Source: DASSYK01 sp036258315
Lineage (GTDB): Bacteria; Actinomycetota; Thermoleophilia; Solirubrobacterales; 70-9
Assembly: GCA_036258315.1 (NCBI GenBank)
Contig: DATADX010000052.1
Span: 1-30,767, forward strand
Length of the DNA stretch: 30,767 bases
Direction: 5' to 3'
Shown here: positions 6,502 through 13,894 of the stretch, in pieces
How the letters are laid out: each line of letters begins with the position of its first letter
Numbering within the stretch: the first letter of the stretch is position 1
Notes under the pieces: model-generated
The model's database searches: none
The model's input: the letters and a program-made list of their open reading frames with translations, nothing else
Told to the model about the DNA's origin: nothing
Program-made: the position numbers and the translations under genes

Positions 6502-7233
6502 TCAGACCGGGTCCCGCTCGGCCGCCTCGCGGCGTTCGCGGGCCTTCTGCTCGTGGGCGGCGGCCTTGGCCTCGTACTGGGCGAGCGTCTTGTCAGGATC
6601 GCGGCCGGCCGGGACCCGGGGGGCGATCGCGCGGATCTCGTCGAGCAGGCGCTGGGCCAGCTCGGCCGGCTGCTCGGACGGGTCGGTCTGGCCCGAGGCG
6701 GGCTCGAAGAAGCGGAGGCTGACCGTCGGCCGCTTCGGTAAGCGGACGTAGTCGGTCGTGCCCTGGACGGCGATGCAGACCAGCCGCGCCGAGGGCACCT
6801 CGAGGGCGAGGCGGCCGACCCCGCTGCGGGCCCGCAGCGGACGGCCGCAGGTGACCGTTCCCTCGGGGAACACGCCCACGCAGGAGCCGCGGCGAAGGGC
6901 GTCAATCGCGTTGACGAGGGCGTCGGCGTCTCCGGCGGCGCGCTCGATCGGGATCTGGCCCATCCCGTCGAGCACCCGGCCGAGGCCCGGCTTGTCCCAC
7001 AGCTCTCGCTTCGCGAGCGCCCTGATCTGGCGGCGCCTGCGGGCGGCGACGCCGATCACGACCGGATCCGACTGCGAATCGTGATTGGCGACCGCGAGGA
7101 CGGGGCCGCTGCGGGGAAGGACATCGAGGCCCTCGACGTGCATCCGGCCCCACGGAGCGAGCGGGCTCGCGATCGCCATCGCCAGGCGGTAGGTGCGGGT
7201 GAACGGCTCGGGTGCCGCTGCCGGGGGTGCCAT
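6502..7233 (-). CDS. 1-acyl-sn-glycerol-3-phosphate acyltransferase (PlsC family)
   Basis: A 243-residue lysophospholipid acyltransferase of the PlsC/LPLAT family, acting at the inner face of the membrane in phospholipid synthesis. The catalytic HX4D block is ANHDSQSDPVV (about residue 49), the glycerol-phosphate-binding FPEGT motif is GVFPEGTVTCGRPLR (about 125), and LVCIAVQGT is the later conserved strand. The C-terminal 40 residues are charged and Ala-rich (KTLAQYEAKAAAHEQKARER). ATG 7233 is used; TAGCGT (complement of 7244-7249) lies 10 nt upstream, so the mRNA may be leaderless, and GTG 7245 is an alternative. It is divergent from the FMN dehydrogenase gene. The exact acyl acceptor is not provable. 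Confidence 0.9.
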   Translation of the reverse strand: MAPPAAAPEPFTRTYRLAMAIASPLAPWGRMHVEGLDVLPRSGPVLAVANHDSQSDPVVIGVAARRRRQIRALAKRELWDKPGLGRVLDGMGQIPIERAAGDADALVNAIDALRRGSCVGVFPEGTVTCGRPLRARSGVGRLALEVPSARLVCIAVQGTTDYVRLPKRPTVSLRFFEPASGQTDPSEQPAELAQRLLDEIRAIAPRVPAGRDPDKTLAQYEAKAAAHEQKARERREAAERDPV

Positions 7234-7317
7234 CGCCGGCGCCACGCTAGTACACGCGACCCGGCGGCCGGTCGCGAAGCCGTGATCGGACGCTGCCCGC
7301 GCCACTAGGCTTGCGCC
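7234..7317. promoter_or_regulatory. Divergent promoter region, acyltransferase and FMN dehydrogenase
   Basis: An 84-bp gap between divergent genes. The minus strand has TAGCGT (complement of 7244-7249) 10 nt before the acyltransferase ATG. The plus strand has TAGGCT (7306-7311) 6 nt before 7318. Neither gene has a Shine-Dalgarno site. The TAG of the plus -10 box is also the in-frame stop that bounds the dehydrogenase reading frame. Confidence 0.45.
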
Positions 7318-8385
7318 GTCACCGAGCCGGTCAACATCGTCGATCTCGAGCGGCTTGCAGAGGAGAGGCTCGAGCCCGGGACGCACGGCTACTTCGCCGG
7401 CGGCGCGGGCGACGAGCGGACCCTGCGCCGCAACCGCGAGGCATTCGCGCAGTGGGAGCTGCGCCCGCGAGTGCTCGTCGACGTCTCGGAGGTGTCGACG
7501 GGATGCGAGCTGCTCGGGGCGGAGCTGTCGCAGCCGGTCCTGGTCGCCCCCGTCGCCTTCCAGCGGCTCGCCCACCCCGACGGCGAGGCGGGGATGGCGC
7601 GGGCGGCGGAGGCCGCCGGGACCGCCATCTGCCTCTCGACCCTGGCGAGCGCGCGCCCAGCCGACGTCGCGGCGGCGGCGCCCGAAGCGCGCCGCTGGAT
7701 GCAGCTCTACTGCTTTCGCGATCGCGGCGTGACGAGGGCGCTGCTCGACGAGGCACGGGAGTCGGGATACGAGGCGATCCTGCTCACCGTCGACGCGCCC
7801 TACGCCGGCCGACGGGAGCGCGACTTCCGGACCGGCTTTCGCGTCCCCGCCGACCTCCGCGCTCCCGCGATCGAGGCCGCCGCCGGTGAACAGAGCCTCA
7901 CCCCGGCGGAGGTGTTCGGGCTCGTCGATGCCGCGCTCGACTGGGACGATCTCGGCGAGCTGGTCGCGGAGTGCGATCTGCCGCTGCTCGTCAAGGGCGT
8001 GATCGGCCCCGAGGACGCGGCGCTCGCGATCGAGCACGGCGCCGACGGCGTCGTCGTCTCCAACCACGGCGGCCGCCAGCTCGACGGGGTCCCGGCGACG
8101 ATCGACGCGCTGCCCGAGGTCGTCGAGGCGGTCGAGGGGCGCGGGAGCGTGTTGATGGACGGCGGGATCACGCGGGGCAGCGACGTCGCCGTCGCGCTCT
8201 CTCTCGGCGCCGACGCGGTGCTCGCCGGCAGGGCGCCGCTCTGGGGGCTCGCGGTCGACGGGCAGCGGGGCGCGGAACGCGCGCTCGCGTTCCTCGCCGA
8301 CGAGCTGCGGCTGGCGCTGGCGCTGCTCGGCTGCCCTTCCCCCGCCGCGCTGACCCCGGCCCACGTCCGCAGGCGCCCGCGCTAG
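7318..8385 (+). CDS. FMN-dependent alpha-hydroxy acid dehydrogenase (non-canonical start)
   Basis: About 355 residues, the full length of the L-lactate dehydrogenase/glycolate oxidase family (TIM barrel, FMN). Visible motifs: HGYFAGGAGDERTL at the N-terminus, PVLVAPVAFQRLAHPDGE, MQLYCFRDR, LLTVDAPYAGRRERD, LPLLVKGV with the flavin-contacting Lys, and VVVSNHGGRQLDG with the catalytic His and Arg, then DGGITRGSDV. Homology starts at about 7318 (TEPVNIVDLERLAEERL), but no ATG, GTG or TTG exists in frame between the TAG at 7306 and GTG 7471. A start at 7471 would delete the first 50 residues, including the conserved Tyr-Phe-Ala-Gly-Gly segment. A TAGGCT -10 box 6 nt before GTC 7318 suggests a leaderless mRNA starting there. 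Whether GTC is used, or is a changed GTG or a sequence error, is open. Confidence 0.85.
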   Translation, partial: VTEPVNIVDLERLAEERLEPGTHGYFAGGAGDERTLRRNREAFAQWELRPRVLVDVSEVSTGCELLGAELSQPVLVAPVAFQRLAHPDGEAGMARAAEAAGTAICLSTLASARPADVAAAAPEARRWMQLYCFRDRGVTRALLDEARESGYEAILLTVDAPYAGRRERDFRTGFRVPADLRAPAIEAAAGEQSLTPAEVFGLVDAALDWDDLGELVAECDLPLLVKGVIGPEDAALAIEHGADGVVVSNHGGRQLDGVPATIDALPEVVEAVEGRGSVLMDGGITRGSDVAVALSLGADAVLAGRAPLWGLAVDGQRGAERALAFLADELRLALALLGCPSPAALTPAHVRRRPR

Positions 8386-8401
8386 CGGTATCCGCAGCCG
8401 A

Positions 8402-8537
8402 ATGAGCGAGATGCTCGGCACCCGCGCCCTCAGCCGCGCGACGCTCGAGCGCCAGCTGCTCCTCCGGCGCCGCCCGGGAGACCCGCTCGCGGCCGTCGAG
8501 CACCTGCTCGGGATGCAGGCCCAGACCCACTCGCCCC
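8402..8537 (+). pseudogene. N-terminal relic of a winged-helix DNA-binding domain (HTH_42-like) protein
   Basis: Codons from ATG 8402 read MSEMLGTRALSRATLERQLL and then AAVEHLLGMQAQTHSPP. This is the recognisable N-terminus of the COG3214/HTH_42 family (ALNRATLARQ...AVEHLVGLQAQ). Homology stops after about 45 residues; the frame runs to a TGA at 8549, already inside the end of the convergent L,D-transpeptidase gene. Family members are about 350-400 residues, so nearly 90 percent is missing. The truncation point coincides with the transpeptidase stop codon. Confidence 0.7.
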
Positions 8538-9344
8538 CTAGGACCGGATGAAGACGGGCGCCCCGAGCGGCACGCGGGCGAACAGCGAGACCATGTCCTT
8601 GTCGGTCGCCCGCAGGCACCCCGCCGAGGCGGCGAGACCGACCGCCCCGGGCGTGCCGTGGACGGCGATCCGGTCGCCGCCGAGCCAGTCGGAGGGCAGG
8701 TTCGGCTGGTGGCCGGTGAGGGCGAGCACGCAGCAGCCGTAATAGGGGCCGAGGCCCCTGCCGACGAGGCCGTCCGTGACCGCGTAGGTCCCCGGCGGCG
8801 TCGGCGACCCTGGCGCCCCGACGGTGACGGCGAACCGCTCGAGCGTGCGCCTGCCGAAGCGGAGCTCGAGCTGACGCTTGGAGATGTCCGCGACGATGTA
8901 GTAGGAGGTCTCGTAGATCGCGAGCCGCTCGGGGTCGTAGCGGATCCAGGCGAGCGCGCCGTTCGGCAGCTCGGGGGCCGGAACGCCGAACCAGGCGCCG
9001 CGGCTGCGCTGGATCCAGAAGTTCCGCTCGGAGCCGAACTCGGTCGTGTCGCCGACCCGTTCGATCGGGGCGCCGCGCGGGCGGTCGTAGAGGGTCACCT
9101 GCTTTCCCTCCTCGACCTTCGCGATCGGATACGTCGGGCCGGGGACCTTGGGAGGGTCGGTGGGCTCGGTGTCGACCTCGGCCTCCACCTCGGGCTGGTG
9201 GGCCGGCTCGACCGCCGGGGCGGCGGCATCCGCCCCGACGGTCACCGCGACCGAGGCGTCGCCGTCGTCGCTGATCGCGACCACCGCCGCCACGCAGCCC
9301 CCCCAGACCGCCGCGACGGCCACAACGGTGAGAAACAGCTTCAC
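8538..9344 (-). CDS. L,D-transpeptidase (YkuD domain), membrane-anchored or secreted
   Basis: A 268-residue protein with an N-terminal hydrophobic segment (FLTVVAVAAVWGGCVAAVVA), an acidic Pro-rich linker (about 30-70), an SH3-like region and a C-terminal YkuD domain (about 140-268). The catalytic motif reads AVHGTPGAVGLAASAGCLRA, with His and the nucleophile Cys of SAGCLR. It would cross-link peptidoglycan stems 3-3 outside the membrane, or attach proteins to them. The GTG 9344 start is forced by the signal segment: no in-frame alternative keeps it. That GTG lies only 2 nt beyond the 3' end of tRNA-Ser(GCU) on the same strand, with no room for a Shine-Dalgarno site outside the tRNA. Confidence 0.92.
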   Translation of the reverse strand: MKLFLTVVAVAAVWGGCVAAVVAISDDGDASVAVTVGADAAAPAVEPAHQPEVEAEVDTEPTDPPKVPGPTYPIAKVEEGKQVTLYDRPRGAPIERVGDTTEFGSERNFWIQRSRGAWFGVPAPELPNGALAWIRYDPERLAIYETSYYIVADISKRQLELRFGRRTLERFAVTVGAPGSPTPPGTYAVTDGLVGRGLGPYYGCCVLALTGHQPNLPSDWLGGDRIAVHGTPGAVGLAASAGCLRATDKDMVSLFARVPLGAPVFIRS

Positions 9345-9346
9345 AG

Positions 9347-9436
9347 CGGAGAGGGAGGGATTCGAACCCTCGAGAGAGCTATTAGCCCCCTACTCGCTTA
9401 GCAGGCGAGTGCCTTCAGCCGCTCGGCCACCTCTCC
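9347..9436 (-). tRNA. tRNA-Ser (anticodon GCU)
   Basis: A 90-nt class II tRNA on the minus strand. Acceptor GGAGAGG pairs with CCTCTCC, the anticodon stem ACTCG/CGAGT encloses GCT, a long variable arm follows, and the T arm is GAGGG-TTCGAAT-CCCTC. Discriminator G; CCA is not encoded. The L,D-transpeptidase start codon follows after 2 nt. Confidence 0.97.
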
Positions 9437-9458
9437 GGGGGCGAGGCAGCCCCGATTG

Positions 9459-9464
9459 TAGGCT
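9459..9464 (+). promoter_or_regulatory. -10 box TAGGCT, leaderless start of PLP enzyme gene
   Basis: TAGGCT ends 9 nt before GTG 9474, which has no separate Shine-Dalgarno site. The spacing matches the other putative leaderless genes here. Confidence 0.4.
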
Positions 9465-9473
9465 GGCTCGGAG

Positions 9474-10805
9474 GTGACGTCAGCCGACCCCAGCCGCACG
9501 CGCACGACCGTCCCGGAGCCGAGCGAGCCCGCCCATCCGGCGCGTCCCGACGGCGTGGCGATCGAGTCGCTCGCCGACACGCCGACGCCGCTGCCGATCC
9601 CGGCGCCCGAGGACGCGCTCGAGCGCTACGAGGAGGCGTTCGCGGGGGTGCAGGCGCCGTTCGCGTTCGTCGACCTGGACGCGGTCTGGTCGAACGCGGC
9701 CGACATGCTCCGGCGGGCGAACGGCAAGCCGATCCGGATCGCGAGCAAGTCGGTGCGCTGCCTGCCCCTGCTCCAGCGGCTGCTCGACCTCGACCGCGGC
9801 TTCCAAGGTCTGCTCACCTACACCCTCCCCGAGACGATCTGGCTCTGGGATCAGGGGATGCGCGATCTCGTCCTCGCCTACCCGACAGCCGACACCGCCT
9901 GCCTGACCCGCCTCGCCCGGATCACCGCCGAGCACCCCGACGACGCCCCGGTCGTGATGGTCGATTCGGTCGAGCACCTCGACATGATCGAGGCCGCTGC
10001 GACCTCGTTCGTAGCGCCGGTGCGGGTGGCGATGGACGTCGACGCCTCCTGGTGGCCGCTGCGCGGGCTGCTCAAGGTCGGTCCGAAGCGCTCGCCGATC
10101 CGCGCCCCCGAGGCGGCCGTGGCGCTGGCTCGCGAGATCGAGCGCCGCGAGCGCGTCAAGCTCGTCGGGCTGATGGCCTACGAGGGCCAGGTGGCCGGCG
10201 TCGGCGACCACGTCCCGGGCAAGTCGGTCAGCAACGCGGTGATCAGGGCGATGCAGTCGGCGTCGATGAAGGAGCTGCGCGAGCGCCGGGCGAAGATCGT
10301 CGGGGCCGTCACGGAGGTGAGCGAGATCGAGTTCGTGAACGGCGGCGGCACCGGATCGATCGAGCTGACCACGGCCGAGCCCGCCGTCACCGAGATCGCC
10401 GCGGGTTCGGGCTTCTACGCGCCGGTCCTCTTCGACCACTACCGCTCGTTTCGCCTGATCCCGGCGGCGATGTTCGCGCTGCCGGTGGTGCGCAAGCCCT
10501 CGCCGCGGGTCGCGACCGCGCTCGGGGGCGGATATCTCGCCTCGGGAGTCGGCGCCAAGGACCGGATGCCGGTTCCGCACCTCCCGGCCGGCCTCCGGCT
10601 CGACTCGTTCGAGGGCGCGGGCGAGGTGCAGACGCCGCTCGTCGGCAGGGCCGCCGCGGGGCTCGAGCTCGGCGACCGCGTCTACTTCCGGCACGCCAAG
10701 GCGGGCGAGCTCTGCGAGCGCTTCAACCGGCTCTACCTCGTCACCGGAACGACGATCAGGGCCGAGGTCCCGACCTACCGCGGCCAGGAACGGGCGTTCC
10801 TGTAG
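9474..10805 (+). CDS. Fold-type III PLP enzyme, D-threonine aldolase/D-serine deaminase-like
   Basis: A 443-residue protein of the alanine racemase-like N-domain group (COG3616), often annotated amino acid deaminase/aldolase. The PLP-binding Lys is in PIRIASKSVRC (about residue 88) after FAFVDLDAVWSNAADMLRRA. KLVGLMAYEGQVAG, EFVNGGGTGSIELTTAEPAV (phosphate-binding Gly-rich turn) and GSGFYAPVLFDHY follow. The C-terminal metal-binding region would hold RLYLVTGTTI. Known relatives cleave D-beta-hydroxy amino acids or deaminate D-serine; which one applies here is not decided. GTG 9474 is supported by the TAGGCT -10 box; the first 45 residues are Pro-rich and poorly conserved, so a later start is possible. 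A strong terminator follows. Confidence 0.87.
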   Translation: MTSADPSRTRTTVPEPSEPAHPARPDGVAIESLADTPTPLPIPAPEDALERYEEAFAGVQAPFAFVDLDAVWSNAADMLRRANGKPIRIASKSVRCLPLLQRLLDLDRGFQGLLTYTLPETIWLWDQGMRDLVLAYPTADTACLTRLARITAEHPDDAPVVMVDSVEHLDMIEAAATSFVAPVRVAMDVDASWWPLRGLLKVGPKRSPIRAPEAAVALAREIERRERVKLVGLMAYEGQVAGVGDHVPGKSVSNAVIRAMQSASMKELRERRAKIVGAVTEVSEIEFVNGGGTGSIELTTAEPAVTEIAAGSGFYAPVLFDHYRSFRLIPAAMFALPVVRKPSPRVATALGGGYLASGVGAKDRMPVPHLPAGLRLDSFEGAGEVQTPLVGRAAAGLELGDRVYFRHAKAGELCERFNRLYLVTGTTIRAEVPTYRGQERAFL

Positions 10806-10832
10806 TGGACGAATGATCACCCCCTGGATGGG

Positions 10833-10856
10833 GGCCGTACCAAAAAACGGCCTTTT
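10833..10856 (+). terminator. Intrinsic terminator after PLP enzyme gene
   Basis: GGCCGT (10833-10838) pairs with ACGGCC (10847-10852) and is followed by TTTT. A second stem (CCCCC 10820-10824 with GGGGG 10830-10834) overlaps its left arm, so two alternative folds are possible. Position after the stop at 10805 fits termination. Confidence 0.75.
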
Positions 10857-10875
10857 CGCCCGGCGCGGGGCAGTC

Positions 10876-10881
10876 TACGGT
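10876..10881 (+). promoter_or_regulatory. -10 box TACGGT, leaderless start of GGDEF-EAL gene
   Basis: TACGGT ends 8 nt before ATG 10890 and no Shine-Dalgarno sequence is present, fitting a leaderless transcript. Confidence 0.4.
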
Positions 10882-10889
10882 CGCACCGA

Positions 10890-13547
10890 ATGACGGGGCC
10901 TCGATCGAGATCGGGCGCCGGCAAGGGCAACAGCGCCGGGCTTCGCTGGGTCGGCGCGGATCTGGTGCCGGGACGCTTCTTCGAGGGCGACGACGTCGCC
11001 CGAAGGATCGCGCCGTTCGTGGCTGCCGGAGCGCTCCCGTTCGCGCTTGTCCCGCTCGCCGGTGCCTCCTTCGGGGACCCTGAGGTGCTGATCGCGGCCG
11101 CGCTGGTGGTCTCGATCGTGCTCCTGGCCCTGTATGCGCCCTGGGGACGGCTCCCCACGTGGACGCAGGCAGCCCTCCCGCTCGCCTATTTCGCCGTGAT
11201 CGCGCTGCTGCGCGACGCGAGCACCGCCACCCCGAGCCCGTTCGATCCGCTGGTTGCGATCCCGGTCGCCTGGTTCGCGCTGTACGGGACCAGGGTCGAG
11301 CTGGCGACGTCTGTGCTGGCTCTCGGCGCCACCCTGGCGCTGCCCGTGTGGCTGATCGGCGAGCCGCAGTACGAGTCCTCGCAGCTCGCGCTCGCCGGAG
11401 TGACGATGGTCGCAGCGATCGCGCTCGGGGGCAGGGTCCAGTCGCTGGTCGCGCGCACGCGCCTCCTCGCCGGTGAGTCGCAGGCGATCCTCGACGGGGT
11501 GCAAGAAGCGTTCATCGTGGTCGACGAGGAGGGGTTGGTCACGGAGTGGAACCGGCAGGCCGAGCGGATCTTCGGCTGGACCCGCGACGAGGCGCTCGGC
11601 CGCCCGGTGGTCACGCTCGCGGTTCCCGAACAGCACCGCGACGCCACCCGCGAGCAGATCCGCCGCTTCGTCGAGACGGGCGCCGCGCGGCTGGTCGGCA
11701 CCCGCACCGAGACGACGGCCCGCCGCCGTGACGGGGCCGAGATCCCCGTCGAGATGAGCGTCTCGGCCCGGCGGCCCGGCGGCCGCTGGCTCTTCAACGT
11801 GCTCGTCCACGACATCAGCGAGCGGAAGCGCGCGGAGGGCGCCATGCTCGAGGCCGAGGAGCGCTTCCGCCGCGCCTTCGAGGACATTCGCGTCGGCATG
11901 GCGATCGTCTCGATCGACGGCATCTTCCTCCAGGTCAACCGCGCCCTCGCCGACATCACCGGCTATCCGGAGCAGGAGCTGATCGGGAGGAGCTTCATCG
12001 AGATCACCCACCCCGACGACCTCGAGGCCGACCTCGAGGCCCTCCGCGAGATCGTCGAGGGCGAGCGCTACGGGTACACGGCGGAGAAGCGCTACCTGCA
12101 CGCCAACGGCGACCCGGTCTGGATCGCGCTGAACACGTCGCCGATCCACGACGAGCAGGGGCGGATCGCCCACCTGATCGCCCAGATGGAGGACATCACG
12201 GAGCGCAAGGCGACCGAGGCGCGGCTCACGCACCAGGCGCTCCACGACCCGCTCACCGGCCTCCCCAACCGGGTCCTGTTCGCCGAGCGGGTGCGGAGGG
12301 CGGCGGCCCGCGGCAACGCCGCCAGCTTCGCCGTCATCTACCTCGACCTCGACACGTTCAAGCCGGTCAACGACACCCTCGGCCATGCCGTCGGCGACCA
12401 GGTCCTGATCGAGGTCGCGCGGCGCCTGGAGAGGCTGCTGCGCGACGGGGACACGCTGGCGCGGCTCGGGGGCGACGAGTTCGCTGTCCTCTGCGAGGGG
12501 GTCGATGAGCCGGTGGCGCGGCTGGTCGCCGAGCGCGTGATCGAGGCGCTCGACAACCCGTTCGAGATCGACGGCCGCCGCCTCCGCCAGGCGGCGAGCA
12601 TCGGCGTCGCGCTGCACCCCCGCAACGGGCAGCCGGCGGACTCGGAGGCGATCCTGCGTGACGCCGACCGCGCCATGTACAAGGCAAAGGCCGCCGGGAA
12701 GTCCCGCTACGCGCTGTTCGACGGCTGGCTGTCCGGCGACGTCCAGCGTCGGGACGCACTCGAGGAGGACCTTCGCGCCGCCGTCGCGCGCCGCCAGCTC
12801 CGGGTCCACTACCAGCCCGAGATCGATCTGAGGACGGGCCGGGTGACCGGCGCCGAGGCGCTGGTGCGCTGGGAGCACCACGCGCACGGGCTGCTCGAGC
12901 CCGCCCAGTTCATCTCGATCGCCGAGGCCAGCGGCCTGATCAGCGAGATCGACGACTTCGTCCTCTGGCAGGCGTGTCACCAGGCGGCCCGGTGGCGCGC
13001 CGAGATGGACCCGGACGAGGACTTCATCGTGTCGGTCAACCTGTCCGAGCATCGGCTCGCGGACTCGGGGCTGAGCGGGATGATCGCCGAGGCGATCTCT
13101 CACGCGGACCTGCCGCCGTCGTCGCTTTGCCTCGAGGTCGCCGAGCGCGCGGTGATGGACCGCCGTGGCGAGGCGCTCTCGGCGCTCCCGGACCTCGAGT
13201 CGCTCGGCGTGCGCCTGCTGATCGACGACTTCGGGATCGCCCTCTCGTCGTTCGGGACGATCGCCCGGCTTCCGCGCCTGAGCGCGATCAAGATCGACCG
13301 CTCCTTCATCGCCGGGCTCGGGCGCTCGAGCGAGGACGCAGCCGGGGTCGCCGCGATCGTCGGCCTCGCCCACGGGCTGAAACTGGTCGCGATCGCTGAG
13401 GGCGTCGAGACGGCGGAGCAGGCGATCGAGCTGCGAGCGCTCGACTGCGATCGCGCCCAGGGCTTCCACTTCGCCCCTCCGCAGCCGGCGGAGTCCTTCG
13501 GCGCGCTGCTGGACTCGGCGCGGTACGGCGAGCTGATCCCGACCTAG
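10890..13547 (+). CDS. Membrane PAS-PAS-GGDEF-EAL cyclic-di-GMP enzyme
   Basis: An 885-residue signalling protein. Residues about 35-195 form an N-terminal membrane sensor of several helices. Two PAS domains follow (about 200-310, AFIVVDEEGLVTEWNRQAER; about 320-440, AIVSIDGIFLQVNRALADIT, with PAC-type ends DISERKRAEG and DITERKATEA). The GGDEF domain (about 448-610) has an intact RLGGDEFAV active site and an RxxD inhibitory site (RDGD) five residues before it. The EAL domain (about 625-880) has EALVRWEHH, SVNLSEHRL, IDDFGIALSS, IKIDRSFI, AEGVETAEQ and AQGFHF, all compatible with activity. It may thus both make and degrade cyclic-di-GMP at the membrane. Start ATG 10890 follows a -10 box directly. 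The input signal is unknown. Confidence 0.95.
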   Translation: MTGPRSRSGAGKGNSAGLRWVGADLVPGRFFEGDDVARRIAPFVAAGALPFALVPLAGASFGDPEVLIAAALVVSIVLLALYAPWGRLPTWTQAALPLAYFAVIALLRDASTATPSPFDPLVAIPVAWFALYGTRVELATSVLALGATLALPVWLIGEPQYESSQLALAGVTMVAAIALGGRVQSLVARTRLLAGESQAILDGVQEAFIVVDEEGLVTEWNRQAERIFGWTRDEALGRPVVTLAVPEQHRDATREQIRRFVETGAARLVGTRTETTARRRDGAEIPVEMSVSARRPGGRWLFNVLVHDISERKRAEGAMLEAEERFRRAFEDIRVGMAIVSIDGIFLQVNRALADITGYPEQELIGRSFIEITHPDDLEADLEALREIVEGERYGYTAEKRYLHANGDPVWIALNTSPIHDEQGRIAHLIAQMEDITERKATEARLTHQALHDPLTGLPNRVLFAERVRRAAARGNAASFAVIYLDLDTFKPVNDTLGHAVGDQVLIEVARRLERLLRDGDTLARLGGDEFAVLCEGVDEPVARLVAERVIEALDNPFEIDGRRLRQAASIGVALHPRNGQPADSEAILRDADRAMYKAKAAGKSRYALFDGWLSGDVQRRDALEEDLRAAVARRQLRVHYQPEIDLRTGRVTGAEALVRWEHHAHGLLEPAQFISIAEASGLISEIDDFVLWQACHQAARWRAEMDPDEDFIVSVNLSEHRLADSGLSGMIAEAISHADLPPSSLCLEVAERAVMDRRGEALSALPDLESLGVRLLIDDFGIALSSFGTIARLPRLSAIKIDRSFIAGLGRSSEDAAGVAAIVGLAHGLKLVAIAEGVETAEQAIELRALDCDRAQGFHFAPPQPAESFGALLDSARYGELIPT

Positions 13548-13567
13548 CCGCCGCCCCCGCGCGGCGG
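13548..13567 (+). terminator. GC hairpin after GGDEF-EAL gene
   Basis: CCGCCG (13548-13553) can pair with CGGCGG (13562-13567) immediately after the stop codon. No U-tract follows, so termination is only possible. Confidence 0.35.
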
Positions 13568-13625
13568 GCCGAGACCCGGTCCGTATACGCGTTGCGAAAG
13601 CTCCCCGACGGTTGCGGAACCTCGA

Positions 13626-13739
13626 GCCGGTCCCGTGTGTCGCCGTCGAGATCGCGCCGGAAACGGTCTGCTTGTCGATGTCGCCGAGGTTCTCGAGCGC
13701 GAGCCCGTACCCCGGATCGTCTCGTAGGCTCTCAGGCGC
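13626..13739 (-). pseudogene. Relic of an FAD-linked sugar-lactone/alditol oxidase
   Basis: The minus strand reads in one frame LRDDPGYGLALENLGDIDKQ followed by TVSGAISTATHGTGSRF. The blocks LENLGDID, QTVSGAIST and THGTG are the FAD-binding signature of the L-gulonolactone/D-arabinonolactone oxidase and alditol oxidase family. Only about 38 residues of a roughly 420-450-residue protein remain, with no start codon and no continuation on either side. The left side is bounded by the GGDEF-EAL gene and the right by tRNA-Ser, whose gene begins 5 bp away. The tRNA may have been involved in the break. Confidence 0.7.
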
Positions 13740-13743
13740 GCCC

Positions 13744-13832
13744 GGAGGGGTGGCAGAGCGGTTGAATGCGGCGGCCTTGAAAGCCGTTGGAGGCCCTCGG
13801 GTCTCTCGTGGGTTCGAATCCCACCCCCTCCG
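13744..13832 (+). tRNA. tRNA-Ser (anticodon UGA)
   Basis: An 89-nt class II tRNA. Acceptor GGAGGGG pairs with CCCCTCC, the anticodon stem GCGGC/GCCGT encloses loop CTTGAAA with TGA, a long variable arm follows, and the T arm is GTGGG-TTCGAAT-CCCAC. Discriminator G; CCA is not encoded. It lies between the two cyclic-di-GMP enzyme genes. Confidence 0.97.
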
Positions 13833-13894
13833 CTTCAGTTTCCGCCGTGCGTGCCGATCTCTAGGACAAGCGTCCAGCCTGTCGAAGCTTGAAG

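Noticed and set aside
7234..8619. Long minus-strand reading frame continuous with the acyltransferase
   Set aside because: It is the complement of the FMN dehydrogenase gene, whose motifs are unmistakable; the acyltransferase homology begins at about 7233.
10811..10860. Cyclic-di-GMP riboswitch before the GGDEF-EAL gene
   Set aside because: The stems here form a simple terminator with U-tract, and the downstream gene appears leaderless; no riboswitch core is recognisable.
10875..13469. Very long minus-strand open frame opposite the GGDEF-EAL gene
   Set aside because: Arg/Asp/Leu-rich antisense frames are expected in GC-rich DNA; no domain is visible, while the plus strand has complete PAS, GGDEF and EAL domains.
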